Of a stretch of DNA of 64,000 bases, positions 26,645 to 34,867 are shown piece after piece. The stretch lies in contig CAWACR010000003.1 of the NCBI GenBank assembly GCA_963780675.1, forward strand, positions 868,001-932,000, read 5' to 3'. Source of the stretch: JAHECE01 sp963780675 (GTDB lineage: Bacteria; Actinomycetota; Actinomycetes; Actinomycetales; JAHECE01). Each line of letters opens with the position of its first letter. The first letter of the stretch is position 1. Both the position numbers and the translations under genes were made by a program. The notes beneath the pieces are model-generated. The model was not told the DNA's origin. It saw only the letters and a program-made list of their open reading frames with translations, and searched no databases.

Positions 26645-27127
26645 ATGCTCAAGATGGACGTGCTGGGCGTCCGCGCCCGCATCCCCGACAGCGAGGTCGT
26701 CGTCATCCTCGCCGAGAGCGGTGGTGCGCGCGTCGTCCCGATCGTGATCGGCCCGCGCGAGGGCGCCGCGATCGCTTCTGCACAGGCGGGGCTGGTCCCG
26801 CCCCGACCGCAGACTCATGACCTGTTCATGAACACCCTTGCCGCGCTGGGCCGCTCGCTGGTCGTCGTGCGCATCGTCGACCTGATCGACGGGACGTTCC
26901 ACGCCGAGCTGGTGCTCGACGGCGAGGTGGTGGTGGACAGCCGAGCGTCGGACGCCATCGCGCTCGCGGTCCGCGCCGGGTGTGACGTCCTCTGCGCGGA
27001 GCACGTGGTCGAGGCGGCCGGGGTGCTCATCGAGGAGGACGACGAGTCGGAGCGCGACGAGGAGGAGGCCGTCGAGGAGTTCAAGACGTTCCTCGAGGGC
27101 ATCTCCCCGGAGGACTTCCGGGCCTGA
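26645..27127 (+). CDS. Bifunctional nuclease domain (BFN/DUF151) protein
   Basis: A 160-residue protein of the DUF151/BFN family (Rv1829 position). Core motifs are VVVILAESGGARVVPIVIGP, EGAAIA, PRPQTHDLF and SRASDAIALAVR. Plant members have RNase and DNase activity; bacterial function is not settled. The acidic C-terminal tail (EEDDESERDEEEAVEEF) is notable. It starts leaderless, so it can be transcribed independently of ftsR. Confidence 0.9.
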   Translation: MLKMDVLGVRARIPDSEVVVILAESGGARVVPIVIGPREGAAIASAQAGLVPPRPQTHDLFMNTLAALGRSLVVVRIVDLIDGTFHAELVLDGEVVVDSRASDAIALAVRAGCDVLCAEHVVEAAGVLIEEDDESERDEEEAVEEFKTFLEGISPEDFRA

Positions 27128-27211
27128 TCCGCGGCGCACGTCCTCGACCTCGACCACAGGGTGAGACACGCCGTGCGCGACACGCCGATCAAGGTCGGAA
27201 GGGGCGAGTCG

Positions 27212-27240
27212 TTGACGTGCCCTGCGGTGGCGCCTAGCGT
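27212..27240 (+). promoter_or_regulatory. SigA-type promoter for the second MerR gene
   Basis: TTGACG (27212-27217), a 17-base spacer and TAGCGT (27235-27240): the best -35/-10 pair in the window. The transcript would begin near 27247, about 72 bases before the chosen start codon. Confidence 0.7.
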
Positions 27241-27318
27241 TCGTCAGTGGGCACCAGGACGGTGTGAGCGATGCTCGGTCGAGCGATGGTCCACCCCTGG
27301 CGGGTGAATGGAGACGGT

Positions 27319-27899
27319 GTGAGCAGCATGGAAGCCGGGTCGCGGCCGGCCGCGACGCCCCCGCAGCGAGCCCAGGGAATGCTATTCGGCGACACGCTCC
27401 CCGACCTGGACGCCGGAGCCGGGTACCGCGGTCCTACCGCGTGCCGGGCGGCGGGCATCACCTACCGTCAGCTCGACTACTGGGCGCGCACCGGGCTCGT
27501 GGAGCCCACGCGTCCGCCCCGCGACCGGCTCCGGCACGCAGCGGCTCTACGGCTTCCGCGACATCCTCGTCCTCAAGGTCGTCAAGCGCCTTCTCGACAC
27601 CGGGCGTCTCCCTCCAGCAGATCCGCACCGCGGTGGAGCACCTGCGCGAGCGTGGTGTCGAGGACCTCGCCCGGATCACCCTGATGAGCGACGGCGCCAG
27701 CGTCTACGAGTGCACGTCCGCCGACGAGGTCATCGACCTGGTCCAGGGCGGTCAGGGCGTCTTCGGCATCGCCGTCGGCGCGTGTGGCGCGAGGTGGAGG
27801 GAACGCTTGCCGAACTTCCCCGCGGAACGTGCCGAGGACTCCGGCGAGCACCCGGAGGACGAGCTCGCACGCCGTCGCCGCGTCCGTCAGACCGGTTGA
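27319..27899 (+). CDS. MerR family transcriptional regulator (Rv1830-like, frameshifted)
   Basis: A winged-helix regulator at the Rv1830 position. The DNA-binding part reads YRGPTACRAAGITYRQLDYW, then RTGLVEPT. The dimer part reads VSLQQIRTAVEHLRERG and EDLARITLMSDGASVYECTS. Comparing expected with observed frames points to an extra base near 27509, another near 27602, a missing base near 27784 and an extra base near 27823. With these corrected a single protein of about 190 residues results. GTG 27319 has GGAGA five bases upstream. A paralogue (ftsR) lies 0.7 kb upstream. Confidence 0.8.
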
Positions 27900-27953
27900 G
27901 CCCTTCCCGGCCGAACCCTTCCCGGCTGCGCTCCGGACCAGGCTCGGGCACGC

Positions 27954-27959
27954 TAGCCT
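27954..27959 (+). promoter_or_regulatory. Candidate -10 element for pyc
   Basis: TAGCCT; transcription would start near 27966, leaving a short leader that includes the GAGGGG Shine-Dalgarno of pyc. Confidence 0.4.
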
Positions 27960-27986
27960 GCTCAGGTCGAGCCGAGGGGTGAACTC

Positions 27987-30900
27987 ATGTTCCGCAAGGT
28001 CCTCGTCGCGAATCGGGCCGAGATCGCCGTGCGCGGCTTCCGCGCCGCGTACGAGCTCGGGGCTCGAACGGTCGCGGTGTTCCCGCACGAGGACCGCATC
28101 TCCGAGCACCGCCTCAAGGCCGACGAGGCCTACCCGATCGGCGAGGTCGGGCACCCGGTGCGCGCCTACCTCGACGTCGCGGAGATCCTGCGCGTGGCCC
28201 GTGAGGCCGGTGCGGACGCCGTCTACCCCGGGTACGGGTTCCTCGCGGAGAACCCCGAGTTCGCGCGGGCCTGCCTCGCCGCCGGCGTGACCTTCATCGG
28301 GCCGCCCGGTGACGTGATCGAGCTGACCGGGCACAAGGTGCGCGCGCTGCGCGCCGCCCGCGCGGCGGGGATCCCGGTGCTCCGCTCGAGCGAGCCGTCG
28401 AACGACGTCGACGTGCTGACCGCCTTCGCCGGGGACATCGGCTTCCCGCTGTTCGTGAAGGCCGTCGCCGGCGGCGGCGGCCGGGGCATGCGTCGGGTCG
28501 AGAAGGCAGCGGACCTGGCCGACGCCGTAGCGGCAGCGATGCGCGAGGCGGACAGCGCGTTCGGCGATCCCGCGGTCTTCCTCGAGCAGGCGGTGCTCCG
28601 TCCGCGCCACATCGAGGTCCAGATCCTCGCCGACGCGAGCGGCGACGTCGTCCACCTCTACGAGCGGGACTGCTCGGTCCAGCGACGCCACCAGAAGGTC
28701 ATCGAGATCGCGCCGGCGCCCAACCTCGATCCCGCCCTGCGGGACCGGCTGTGCGCGGACGCCGTCGCCTTCGCCCGCGCCGTCGGCTACGTCAACGCCG
28801 GCACGGTCGAGTTCCTGCTCGAGACGGCGGGGGAGCGCACCGGCGAGCACGTGTTCATCGAGATGAACCCGCGCATCCAGGTCGAGCACACGGTCACCGA
28901 GGAGGTGACCGACGTCGACCTCGTGCAGGCCCAGATGCGGATCGCCGCGGGGGAGACCCTGGCCGAGATCGGCATCACCCAGGCGACGGTGCGTCTGAAC
29001 GGGTCGGCCCTCCAGACCCGCATCACGACGGAGGACCCGGCCCACGACTTCCGGCCGGACACCGGCCGGATCACCGCGTACCGGTCACCCGGCGGCGCCG
29101 GGGTGCGGCTCGACGGGGCGACGGCCCACGCCGGGGCCGAGATCAGCGCGCACTTCGACTCGATGCTCGTCAAGCTCACCTGCCGAGGGAAGGACCTCCC
29201 GACCGCCGTCGCCCGGGCCCGGCGAGCGCTGGCCGAGTACCGGATCCGTGGGGTGCGCACGAACATCCCCTTCCTGCGCGCCGTGCTCGCGGAGCCCGGT
29301 TTCGTGGCAGGGGACCTCGCGACGTCGTTCATCGAGGAGCGGCCCCACCTCCTGGCGGCGCGCGAGACCACGGACCGAGGGACCAAGCTGCTGGCCTTCC
29401 TGGCCGACGTCACGGTCAACCGGCCGCACGGCCACCGGCCCGCCGACCTGCTGGAGCCGGCGGTCAAGCTGCCCGCCACCGACCTCTCCGCGGAGCCCGT
29501 GCCGGGGACCCGGGACCGCCTGCGGGCCATGGGCCCCGAGGCGTTCGCGGCGGCGTTGCGGGCCCAGACGGCCGTTGCTGTCACCGACACGACCTTCCGT
29601 GACGCCCACCAGTCCCTCCTGGCCACCCGGGTGCGCTCCTACGACCTCCTGTCCGTCGCGCCCCACGTCGCGAGGACCACACCCCAGCTGCTCAGCCTCG
29701 AGGCGTGGGGTGGTGCGACCTACGACGTCGCGCTCAGGTTCCTGGGGGAGGACCCGTGGGACCGGCTCGCGGCCCTCCGCGAGGCCGTCCCGAACGTGGC
29801 GCTGCAGATGCTCCTGCGCGGGCGCAACACGGTCGGATACACCCCGTATCCCACCGAGGTGACCGACGCCTTCGTCGCCGAGGCGGCAGCGACAGGCATC
29901 GACGTCTTCCGCATCTTCGACGCGCTCAACGACGTCTCGCAGATGACGCCGGCCGTCCGCGCGGTGCGAGAGACGGGTACGGCCCTGGCCGAGGTCGCCC
30001 TCTGCTACACGGGCAACCTGCTCGACCCCGCCGAGCGCCTCTACACCCTGGACTACTACCTGCGGCTTGCGGAGCGCATCGTCGACGCCGGCGCCCACGT
30101 CCTGGCGATCAAGGACATGGCAGGGCTGCTGCGCCCGACGGCGGCCCGGCGGCTGGTCTCCGCCCTCCGCGAGCGCTTCGACCTGCCCGTGCACCTCCAC
30201 ACCCACGACACGGCGGGGGGCCAGCTGGCGACCCTCCTGGCGGCCGTGGAGGCCGGCGTGGACGCCGTCGACGCGGCCTCCGCGGCCATGGCAGGCACCA
30301 CGAGCCAGCCGCCGCTGTCCGCCCTCGTGGCGGCGCTCGAGCACACCGAGCGCGATACGGGGCTCTCGCTGGACGCCGTGTGCGCCCTCGAGCCCTACTG
30401 GGAGGCCGTGCGCCGGCTCTACCGGCCCTTCGAGTCGGGTCTGCCGGCGCCCACGGGCCGGGTCTACGAGCACGAGATCCCGGGCGGGCAGCTCTCCAAC
30501 CTCCGCCAGCAGGCGATCGCACTCGGCCTCGGATCGAAGTTCGAGGAGATCGAGGCGATGTACGCCGCCGCGGACCGCATCCTCGGCCACATCGTCAAGG
30601 TCACGCCGTCGAGCAAGGTGGTCGGCGACCTGGCCCTGCAGCTGGTGGCCACCGATGCAGACCCGGTGCGGTTCGCGGAGCACCCCGAGGAGTACGACCT
30701 CCCCGACTCCGTGGTCGCGTTCCTCGCGGGTCAGCTCGGCGACCCCCCGGGCGGATGGCCGGAGCCCTTCCGGACGAAGGCCCTGGCGGGGCGCACGGTC
30801 AAGCCGGCAGGCAAGGGGCTCACGGACGCCGACCGCGCCGCACTGGCAGGAACGAGCGCGCAGCGCCGCGACCGACTGAACTCCCTGCTGTTCCCGGGTC

Positions 30901-31385
30901 CGACGGCGGAGCTCGCCAAGAGCCGGCAGGCGTGGGGCGATGTGAGCGTCCTGTCGACGGCCGACTACCTCTACGGACTGACCACCGCGGAGTCCCAGGT
31001 CGTTCTCGGCCGGGGCGTGAAGATGCTGGTGGCGGTGGAGGCGGTCTCGGACGCCGACCAGCGGGGCATGCGCACCGTGATGACGATCCTCAACGGCACC
31101 CTTCGGCCGGTTCAGGCACGGGACCGGGGCATCGAGGTCGCCGTCGTCACGGCCGAGCGCGCGGACCCGGCCGACCCACGCCAGGTCGCGGCGCCGTTCG
31201 CCGGCGCCGTCACCCTCGCCGTCGCCCCCGGGACCACGGTCGAGGCCGGCCAGACGGTCGCGACGATCGAGGCGATGAAGATGGAAGCGAACATCACCAC
31301 GCCGGTCGCAGGGACCGTCGCTCGGGTGGCGTTCACGGGGCTCCGTCAGGTGGACGGCGGCGACCTGGTCGTCGTGATCGCGTGA
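27987..31385 (+). CDS. pyc: Pyruvate carboxylase
   Basis: A 1132-residue biotin enzyme that makes oxaloacetate from pyruvate, bicarbonate and ATP (anaplerosis). Residues 1-450 are biotin carboxylase: KVLVANRAEIAVR, GGGGRGMR, then EMNPRIQVEHTVTEE. Residues 530-800 are the carboxyltransferase barrel (DTTFRDAHQSLLATR; the metal-binding HLHTHDTAGG). A conserved PYC domain and a C-terminal biotinyl domain follow, with the biotinylated lysine in EAMKMEA (Lys1098). The full-length single-chain form is intact, without frameshifts. GAGGGG precedes the ATG. A palindromic hairpin follows. Confidence 0.97.
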   Translation: MFRKVLVANRAEIAVRGFRAAYELGARTVAVFPHEDRISEHRLKADEAYPIGEVGHPVRAYLDVAEILRVAREAGADAVYPGYGFLAENPEFARACLAAGVTFIGPPGDVIELTGHKVRALRAARAAGIPVLRSSEPSNDVDVLTAFAGDIGFPLFVKAVAGGGGRGMRRVEKAADLADAVAAAMREADSAFGDPAVFLEQAVLRPRHIEVQILADASGDVVHLYERDCSVQRRHQKVIEIAPAPNLDPALRDRLCADAVAFARAVGYVNAGTVEFLLETAGERTGEHVFIEMNPRIQVEHTVTEEVTDVDLVQAQMRIAAGETLAEIGITQATVRLNGSALQTRITTEDPAHDFRPDTGRITAYRSPGGAGVRLDGATAHAGAEISAHFDSMLVKLTCRGKDLPTAVARARRALAEYRIRGVRTNIPFLRAVLAEPGFVAGDLATSFIEERPHLLAARETTDRGTKLLAFLADVTVNRPHGHRPADLLEPAVKLPATDLSAEPVPGTRDRLRAMGPEAFAAALRAQTAVAVTDTTFRDAHQSLLATRVRSYDLLSVAPHVARTTPQLLSLEAWGGATYDVALRFLGEDPWDRLAALREAVPNVALQMLLRGRNTVGYTPYPTEVTDAFVAEAAATGIDVFRIFDALNDVSQMTPAVRAVRETGTALAEVALCYTGNLLDPAERLYTLDYYLRLAERIVDAGAHVLAIKDMAGLLRPTAARRLVSALRERFDLPVHLHTHDTAGGQLATLLAAVEAGVDAVDAASAAMAGTTSQPPLSALVAALEHTERDTGLSLDAVCALEPYWEAVRRLYRPFESGLPAPTGRVYEHEIPGGQLSNLRQQAIALGLGSKFEEIEAMYAAADRILGHIVKVTPSSKVVGDLALQLVATDADPVRFAEHPEEYDLPDSVVAFLAGQLGDPPGGWPEPFRTKALAGRTVKPAGKGLTDADRAALAGTSAQRRDRLNSLLFPGPTAELAKSRQAWGDVSVLSTADYLYGLTTAESQVVLGRGVKMLVAVEAVSDADQRGMRTVMTILNGTLRPVQARDRGIEVAVVTAERADPADPRQVAAPFAGAVTLAVAPGTTVEAGQTVATIEAMKMEANITTPVAGTVARVAFTGLRQVDGGDLVVVIA

Positions 31386-31415
31386 CCGCCTGAGTCCGAC
31401 GCCCCACACCGGGCT

Positions 31416-31433
31416 GTCGAACGGCCGTTCGAC
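31416..31433. terminator. Perfect palindrome between convergent genes, probable terminator
   Basis: GTCGAACGGCCGTTCGAC is its own reverse complement and can fold as a 7-base-pair stem with a GGCC loop. It lies 30 bases after pyc and 15 before the stop of the epimerase gene. Confidence 0.5.
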
Positions 31434-31448
31434 GGGGGAGAAGGGCAG

Positions 31449-32441
31449 TCAGGCGACCCGGAATCGCTCGACCAGCGCGTCCATGAGCGCGTCCACCTGC
31501 GGATTCACCGCCCGACGGGCCGGGTCGGCGTCGTGCCACGCGACGATCTCACGGGCGCCCTGCTCGAAGGGAATGGTCGCGACGAAGCCGGGGGAGAGGC
31601 GCCGGGCCGTCGTGTTGTCGAAGACCGTCGAGTGGGCCTTGTCGCCCAGAAGCGAAGCGCCCCAGTGCGGGTCCACCGACGCGATGGCGTCCGACGGCAC
31701 GTGCACGATGCGCGCCCGCGTCCCGGCCGCGGCGGCAAGGGTGTGCGCGATCTGGTCCCAGGTGAGGACGTCGTCGGAGGTGATGTGGACGGCCTGGCCG
31801 ACGGCGCGCGCGTTCGCGAGCAGCGGGACGAACCCGCGTGCGAAGTCGCGGTGGTGGGTGAGCGTCCACAACGACGTGCCGTCGCCGTGCACGACGATCT
31901 CCTTGCCGGCGCGCATGCGTTCGACGACCGTCCACCCGCCGTCGAACGGCACCGACGTGGCGTCGTAGGTGTGCGAGGGCCGCACGATCGTCACGGGGAA
32001 GCCCTCGTCCCGGTACGCCGCGACGAGGAGGTCCTCGCACGCGATCTTGTTCCGGGAGTACTCCCAGTACGGGTTGCGCAGGGGTGTCGACTCGGTGATC
32101 GGGAGCCGGGCCGGCGGGGTCTGGTAGGCGGAGGCGGAGCTGATGAAGACGAACTGCGCCGTGCGGTCGCGGAACAGCTCGAGGTCGGCGACCACGTGAC
32201 CGGGGGTGAAGGCGACCCAGTCGACGACGGCGTCGAAGTCGAGGTGGCCGACGGCGGCGCGCACCGCGCCGGGGTCTCGGACGTCGGCGTGGAGCGCGTG
32301 GGCCTCGGGTGGCAGGGGCCGGTCGCGGGTCGCACCGCGGTTGAGCACGTAGAGGTCGAGGCCGCGCTCGACCGCCAGTCGCGAGGACGCCGAGCTGATG
32401 ACGCCGCTGCCGCCGATGAACAGGACCTTCGGTGCTCCCAT
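31449..32441 (-). CDS. NAD-dependent epimerase/dehydratase family protein
   Basis: A 330-residue extended short-chain dehydrogenase. The nucleotide-binding turn is FIGGSGVISSASSRLA (a GxxGxxS-like variant), the catalytic pair is YSRNK, and VFISSASAYQ is the usual serine strand. The C-terminal part (VHITSDDVLTWDQIA) resembles the isoflavone-reductase or CSP41-like subgroup acting on nucleotide sugars or RNA. The substrate is unknown. The ATG is seven bases after TAGCCT and has no Shine-Dalgarno. Confidence 0.85.
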   Translation of the reverse strand: MGAPKVLFIGGSGVISSASSRLAVERGLDLYVLNRGATRDRPLPPEAHALHADVRDPGAVRAAVGHLDFDAVVDWVAFTPGHVVADLELFRDRTAQFVFISSASAYQTPPARLPITESTPLRNPYWEYSRNKIACEDLLVAAYRDEGFPVTIVRPSHTYDATSVPFDGGWTVVERMRAGKEIVVHGDGTSLWTLTHHRDFARGFVPLLANARAVGQAVHITSDDVLTWDQIAHTLAAAAGTRARIVHVPSDAIASVDPHWGASLLGDKAHSTVFDNTTARRLSPGFVATIPFEQGAREIVAWHDADPARRAVNPQVDALMDALVERFRVA

Positions 32442-32448
32442 ACGAGCC

Positions 32449-32454
32449 AGGCTA
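32449..32454 (-). promoter_or_regulatory. -10 element of a probable leaderless promoter (epimerase)
   Basis: TAGCCT on the minus strand, seven bases before the ATG at 32441. Confidence 0.5.
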
Positions 32455-32568
32455 CGTCGCTCGCGGGTCGCCCGGGCGACGCGAGGGTCGTGGACACCGG
32501 TCCCGAGTCGGGCGACCTCGTCGGTGGGCCGACGGGAGGAGGGAGCACGGCTTCGTCGCCGAGATGAC

Positions 32569-32582
32569 ATAATGTGCATTAT
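32569..32582. promoter_or_regulatory. AT-rich inverted repeat, possible operator
   Basis: ATAATG-TG-CATTAT, 6-base arms around 2 bases. Twelve of fourteen bases are A or T in the palindrome arms' AT-rich setting, which is exceptional for this GC-rich DNA. It lies in the 332-base region between the divergent epimerase and acidic-protein genes, about 115 bases behind the epimerase -10. The rest of this region shows nothing else I recognise except the CACGCT element next to the downstream gene. Confidence 0.4.
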
Positions 32583-32761
32583 CGGCGGTTTGTGACGGCG
32601 GGGCGGGGGCTGCACGCCGCACAACCGAGCCGTGCTCGGCCGGCTGCTCTCCTGTCGCCGACGCCACGGAATCCCCTCCGTGAGTCCTCCCCAGGCGCGC
32701 CGGCTGCAGCGTCGTCCACAGCGGGGTCGAGGTGGCCGGCCGGTGACGTGCACGCCGGTAC

Positions 32762-32767
32762 CACGCT
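32762..32767 (+). promoter_or_regulatory. -10 element of a probable leaderless promoter (acidic protein)
   Basis: CACGCT, six bases before ATG 32774; no Shine-Dalgarno. Confidence 0.35.
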
Positions 32768-32773
32768 CTCTGC

Positions 32774-33493
32774 ATGACCACCACGCAGCCGCAGGTCGGC
32801 GCATTCCGCAACCCCTACCTCCACGCCCCGACCGCCCCGCACGGCGACGACCATCCAGCCGGGATCGCGCAGCCGTCGGATCGCACCGCAGATGAAGCGC
32901 CGCGGGATGCCGACCCGGTCGACGACGCCTGGGGCGAGACCGGCCGGGAGGGCGACGGCCCGGCCGACGACGGCTGGGCCGATCACGACGTTGCCGATGA
33001 CGACTGGGACGAGGTCGCCTGGGCCGATGAGTGGGATGACGACGGGGATGACGGCGACCTCGACGGCGACGGTGCGGACCACGACCGGGTCGGCCTGTCC
33101 CCCGAGCGGCCCGCTCTCCTCGATGACGACGCCATCGTCGAACACCTGTGCAGTATCGTCGGTGGGGATCGCGCGGGGCGCCCATCGCTGTGGGTGACGT
33201 TCATCGACGAGGAGTGCCGCCCGGTCCCTGTCGTGGTCGCGGCTGACGAGATCCCCCCGGTACCGGACCGGCACGGAGTGAGCGTGCTCCTCGGCAAGGC
33301 GCTCCTGGAGGCGATCGACCTCACGACCGAGCTGCGCGCCGTCGTCGCGGTCGTGCGTCGCGGCGGCGGGTGGCCGGCGCCCTTCGAAGCCCGGTGGGCC
33401 GGGGCCGTGCGCGAGGCCGCAGCCGCCTACGGCCTGGAGGTCCGGGCCGTGGTGGCGATCGGGGAGCACCGGTGCACGCCGTTGCCGGGCTGA
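32774..33493 (+). CDS. Acidic actinobacterial protein, unknown function
   Basis: A 239-residue protein in two parts. Residues 30-115 are extremely acidic and low in complexity, rich in Asp and Trp (DDDWDEVAWADEWDDDGDD). Residues 120-239 look folded, with alternating strands and helices (SLWVTFIDEECRPVPVVVA, GKALLEAIDLTTELRAVVAV, RAVVAIGEH). There is no signal peptide or membrane segment. I do not recognise a named domain. It is 187 bases upstream of rbpA on the same strand, but rbpA has its own promoter candidate. Confidence 0.7.
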   Translation: MTTTQPQVGAFRNPYLHAPTAPHGDDHPAGIAQPSDRTADEAPRDADPVDDAWGETGREGDGPADDGWADHDVADDDWDEVAWADEWDDDGDDGDLDGDGADHDRVGLSPERPALLDDDAIVEHLCSIVGGDRAGRPSLWVTFIDEECRPVPVVVAADEIPPVPDRHGVSVLLGKALLEAIDLTTELRAVVAVVRRGGGWPAPFEARWAGAVREAAAAYGLEVRAVVAIGEHRCTPLPG

Positions 33494-33561
33494 CCGCCCC
33501 GTCCGGAGTCACGCTCGGCGGCGGCGCCGCGATCCCTTCACGAAGCCTTCACGTCGACGGT

Positions 33562-33587
33562 GGAACAGGGCGCCCCCACCGGGCGTT
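33562..33587 (+). promoter_or_regulatory. SigR/SigH-type promoter upstream of rbpA
   Basis: TGGAACA, an 18-base spacer and CGTTC: GGAAC at 33562-33566 and GTT at 33585-33587 match the oxidative-stress ECF sigma consensus GGAA(T/C)-N18/19-GTT. In Streptomyces coelicolor rbpA belongs to the SigR regulon (established). Distance to the start codon is about 94 bases. Confidence 0.6.
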
Positions 33588-33680
33588 CCTCTTTTCGGGA
33601 TGTCCGCGAACCGGAACCCGACTCGACGAGGATCGCCCGACACCCCGGGACGAAGCAGCACACCACCGAAGGAGAACCCG

Positions 33681-34028
33681 ATGGCCGACCGTTCACTGCG
33701 CGGGATGAAGATCGGCGCCAACAGCATGGAGTCCGACGTGGGAGTCGAGTTCGCGCCTCGCATCCAGGCGCGCTACGACTGCCCGAACGGCCACACGATC
33801 CTGCTGCCCTTCGCCGTCGGGGCCGACGTTCCTGCGATCTGGGAGTGCCGGTGCGGCGCCCAGGCTCTCCTCGAGGACGCGACGCGTCCCGAGCCCAAGG
33901 CGACCAAACCCCCCCGCACGCACTGGGACATGCTCCTCGAGCGGCGGACGATCGCCGAGCTCGAGGACCTGCTGGCCGAGCGGCTCGAACTCCTGCGCGC
34001 CGGTGAGCTGAGGCGTCGCAGCGCTTGA
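33681..34028 (+). CDS. rbpA: RNA polymerase-binding protein RbpA
   Basis: A 115-residue actinobacterial transcription factor that binds RNA polymerase and the principal sigma factor and stabilises the open complex. The N-terminal MADRSLRGMKIGANSMESD and the RYDCPNGHTILLPF/WECRCG core with its cysteines are diagnostic. The C-terminal sigma-interaction helix is RTHWDMLLERRTIAELEDLL. AAGGAG lies before the ATG. A SigR-type promoter sits upstream. It converges on ppm1. Confidence 0.96.
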   Translation: MADRSLRGMKIGANSMESDVGVEFAPRIQARYDCPNGHTILLPFAVGADVPAIWECRCGAQALLEDATRPEPKATKPPRTHWDMLLERRTIAELEDLLAERLELLRAGELRRRSA

Positions 34029-34096
34029 GGCGCCGCAGCGCCTGACGCGCTCTAGCCGTCCCGCCGCCGGCGGTTCGTCCGGAGGGATCTCCCGCC

Positions 34097-34867
34097 CTAC
34101 CGTCGAGGCGGGCGGCGAAGGCGGCCGGCGGCGGTGTGCACGGCATGGGAGACCTGCGCGCCGCGGTGCCGTGCGCCCCACACCGTGACCCGCCAGAGGG
34201 CCTCGACGACGATCGCCCGGGACATCTTCGACTCCCCCACCTGGCGCTCCACGAACGTGATGGGCACCTCCACGACCCGCCCGCCGAGGTCGGTGACCCT
34301 GGCGGTCATGTCGACCTGGAAGCAGTACCCCTGCGAGAGGACCTCTCCGAGCGGCAACCGGGCGAGGGTCGTGGCGCGGTACACGCGGAACCCGCCGGTT
34401 GCATCGCGGACCGGCAGCCCCATGGCCAACCGGGTGTAGGTGTTGCCGCCGCGGCTGAGGATCTCTCGGTGCCGGGGCCAGTTCACCACCCGTCCCCCGG
34501 GGACCCATCGCGACCCCAGCACCAGGTCAGCCTCCTCCTCCTCGAGCGCCTCGAGGAGGAACGGCAGCTGCTCGGGCTGGTGCGAGCCGTCCGCGTCCAT
34601 CTCCACCACGGCCTCGTACCCGCGCTCGAGCGCCCACCGGAACCCGGCCACGTAGGCCCGGCCGAGCCCCTCCTTGCCGGCGCGGTGCAGCACGTGCACA
34701 TGCGGGTCGCGTGCGGCGTAGGCGTCGGCGAGGTCGCCGGTGCCGTCGGGGCTGGCGTCGTCCGCTACCAGGACGTCGGCGTCGGGCACCGCGGCCCGGG
34801 TGCGCTCCAGCGTGTCCGGCAGCGCGGCGCGCTCCTGGTACGTCGGGATGATGACGAGCGTTTTCAT
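34097..34867 (-). CDS. ppm1: Polyprenol monophosphomannose synthase
   Basis: A 256-residue GT2-family glycosyltransferase. It transfers mannose from GDP-mannose to polyprenyl phosphate on the inner membrane face, supplying lipoglycan and protein O-mannosylation. Motifs are VIIPTYQERAALP, DDASPDGTG, and the metal-site DADGSHQPEQ. It is a soluble-type enzyme without C-terminal membrane spans. The ATG overlaps the lnt stop, so the two are coupled. In M. tuberculosis the two activities are fused in one protein (Rv2051c); here they are separate genes. GGGAG precedes the start. Confidence 0.92.
   Translation of the reverse strand: MKTLVIIPTYQERAALPDTLERTRAAVPDADVLVADDASPDGTGDLADAYAARDPHVHVLHRAGKEGLGRAYVAGFRWALERGYEAVVEMDADGSHQPEQLPFLLEALEEEEADLVLGSRWVPGGRVVNWPRHREILSRGGNTYTRLAMGLPVRDATGGFRVYRATTLARLPLGEVLSQGYCFQVDMTARVTDLGGRVVEVPITFVERQVGESKMSRAIVVEALWRVTVWGARHRGAQVSHAVHTAAGRLRRPPRR

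Noticed and set aside
27247..27267. Six-codon frame (GTG) starting exactly at the expected transcript start of the second MerR gene
   Set aside because: It fits the leaderless spacing, but six codons are too few to separate from chance, and a good Shine-Dalgarno start exists downstream.
32574..32777. 67-codon frame upstream of the acidic protein, overlapping its start by ATGA
   Set aside because: No Shine-Dalgarno, low-complexity translation, and the downstream gene has its own leaderless-type start.
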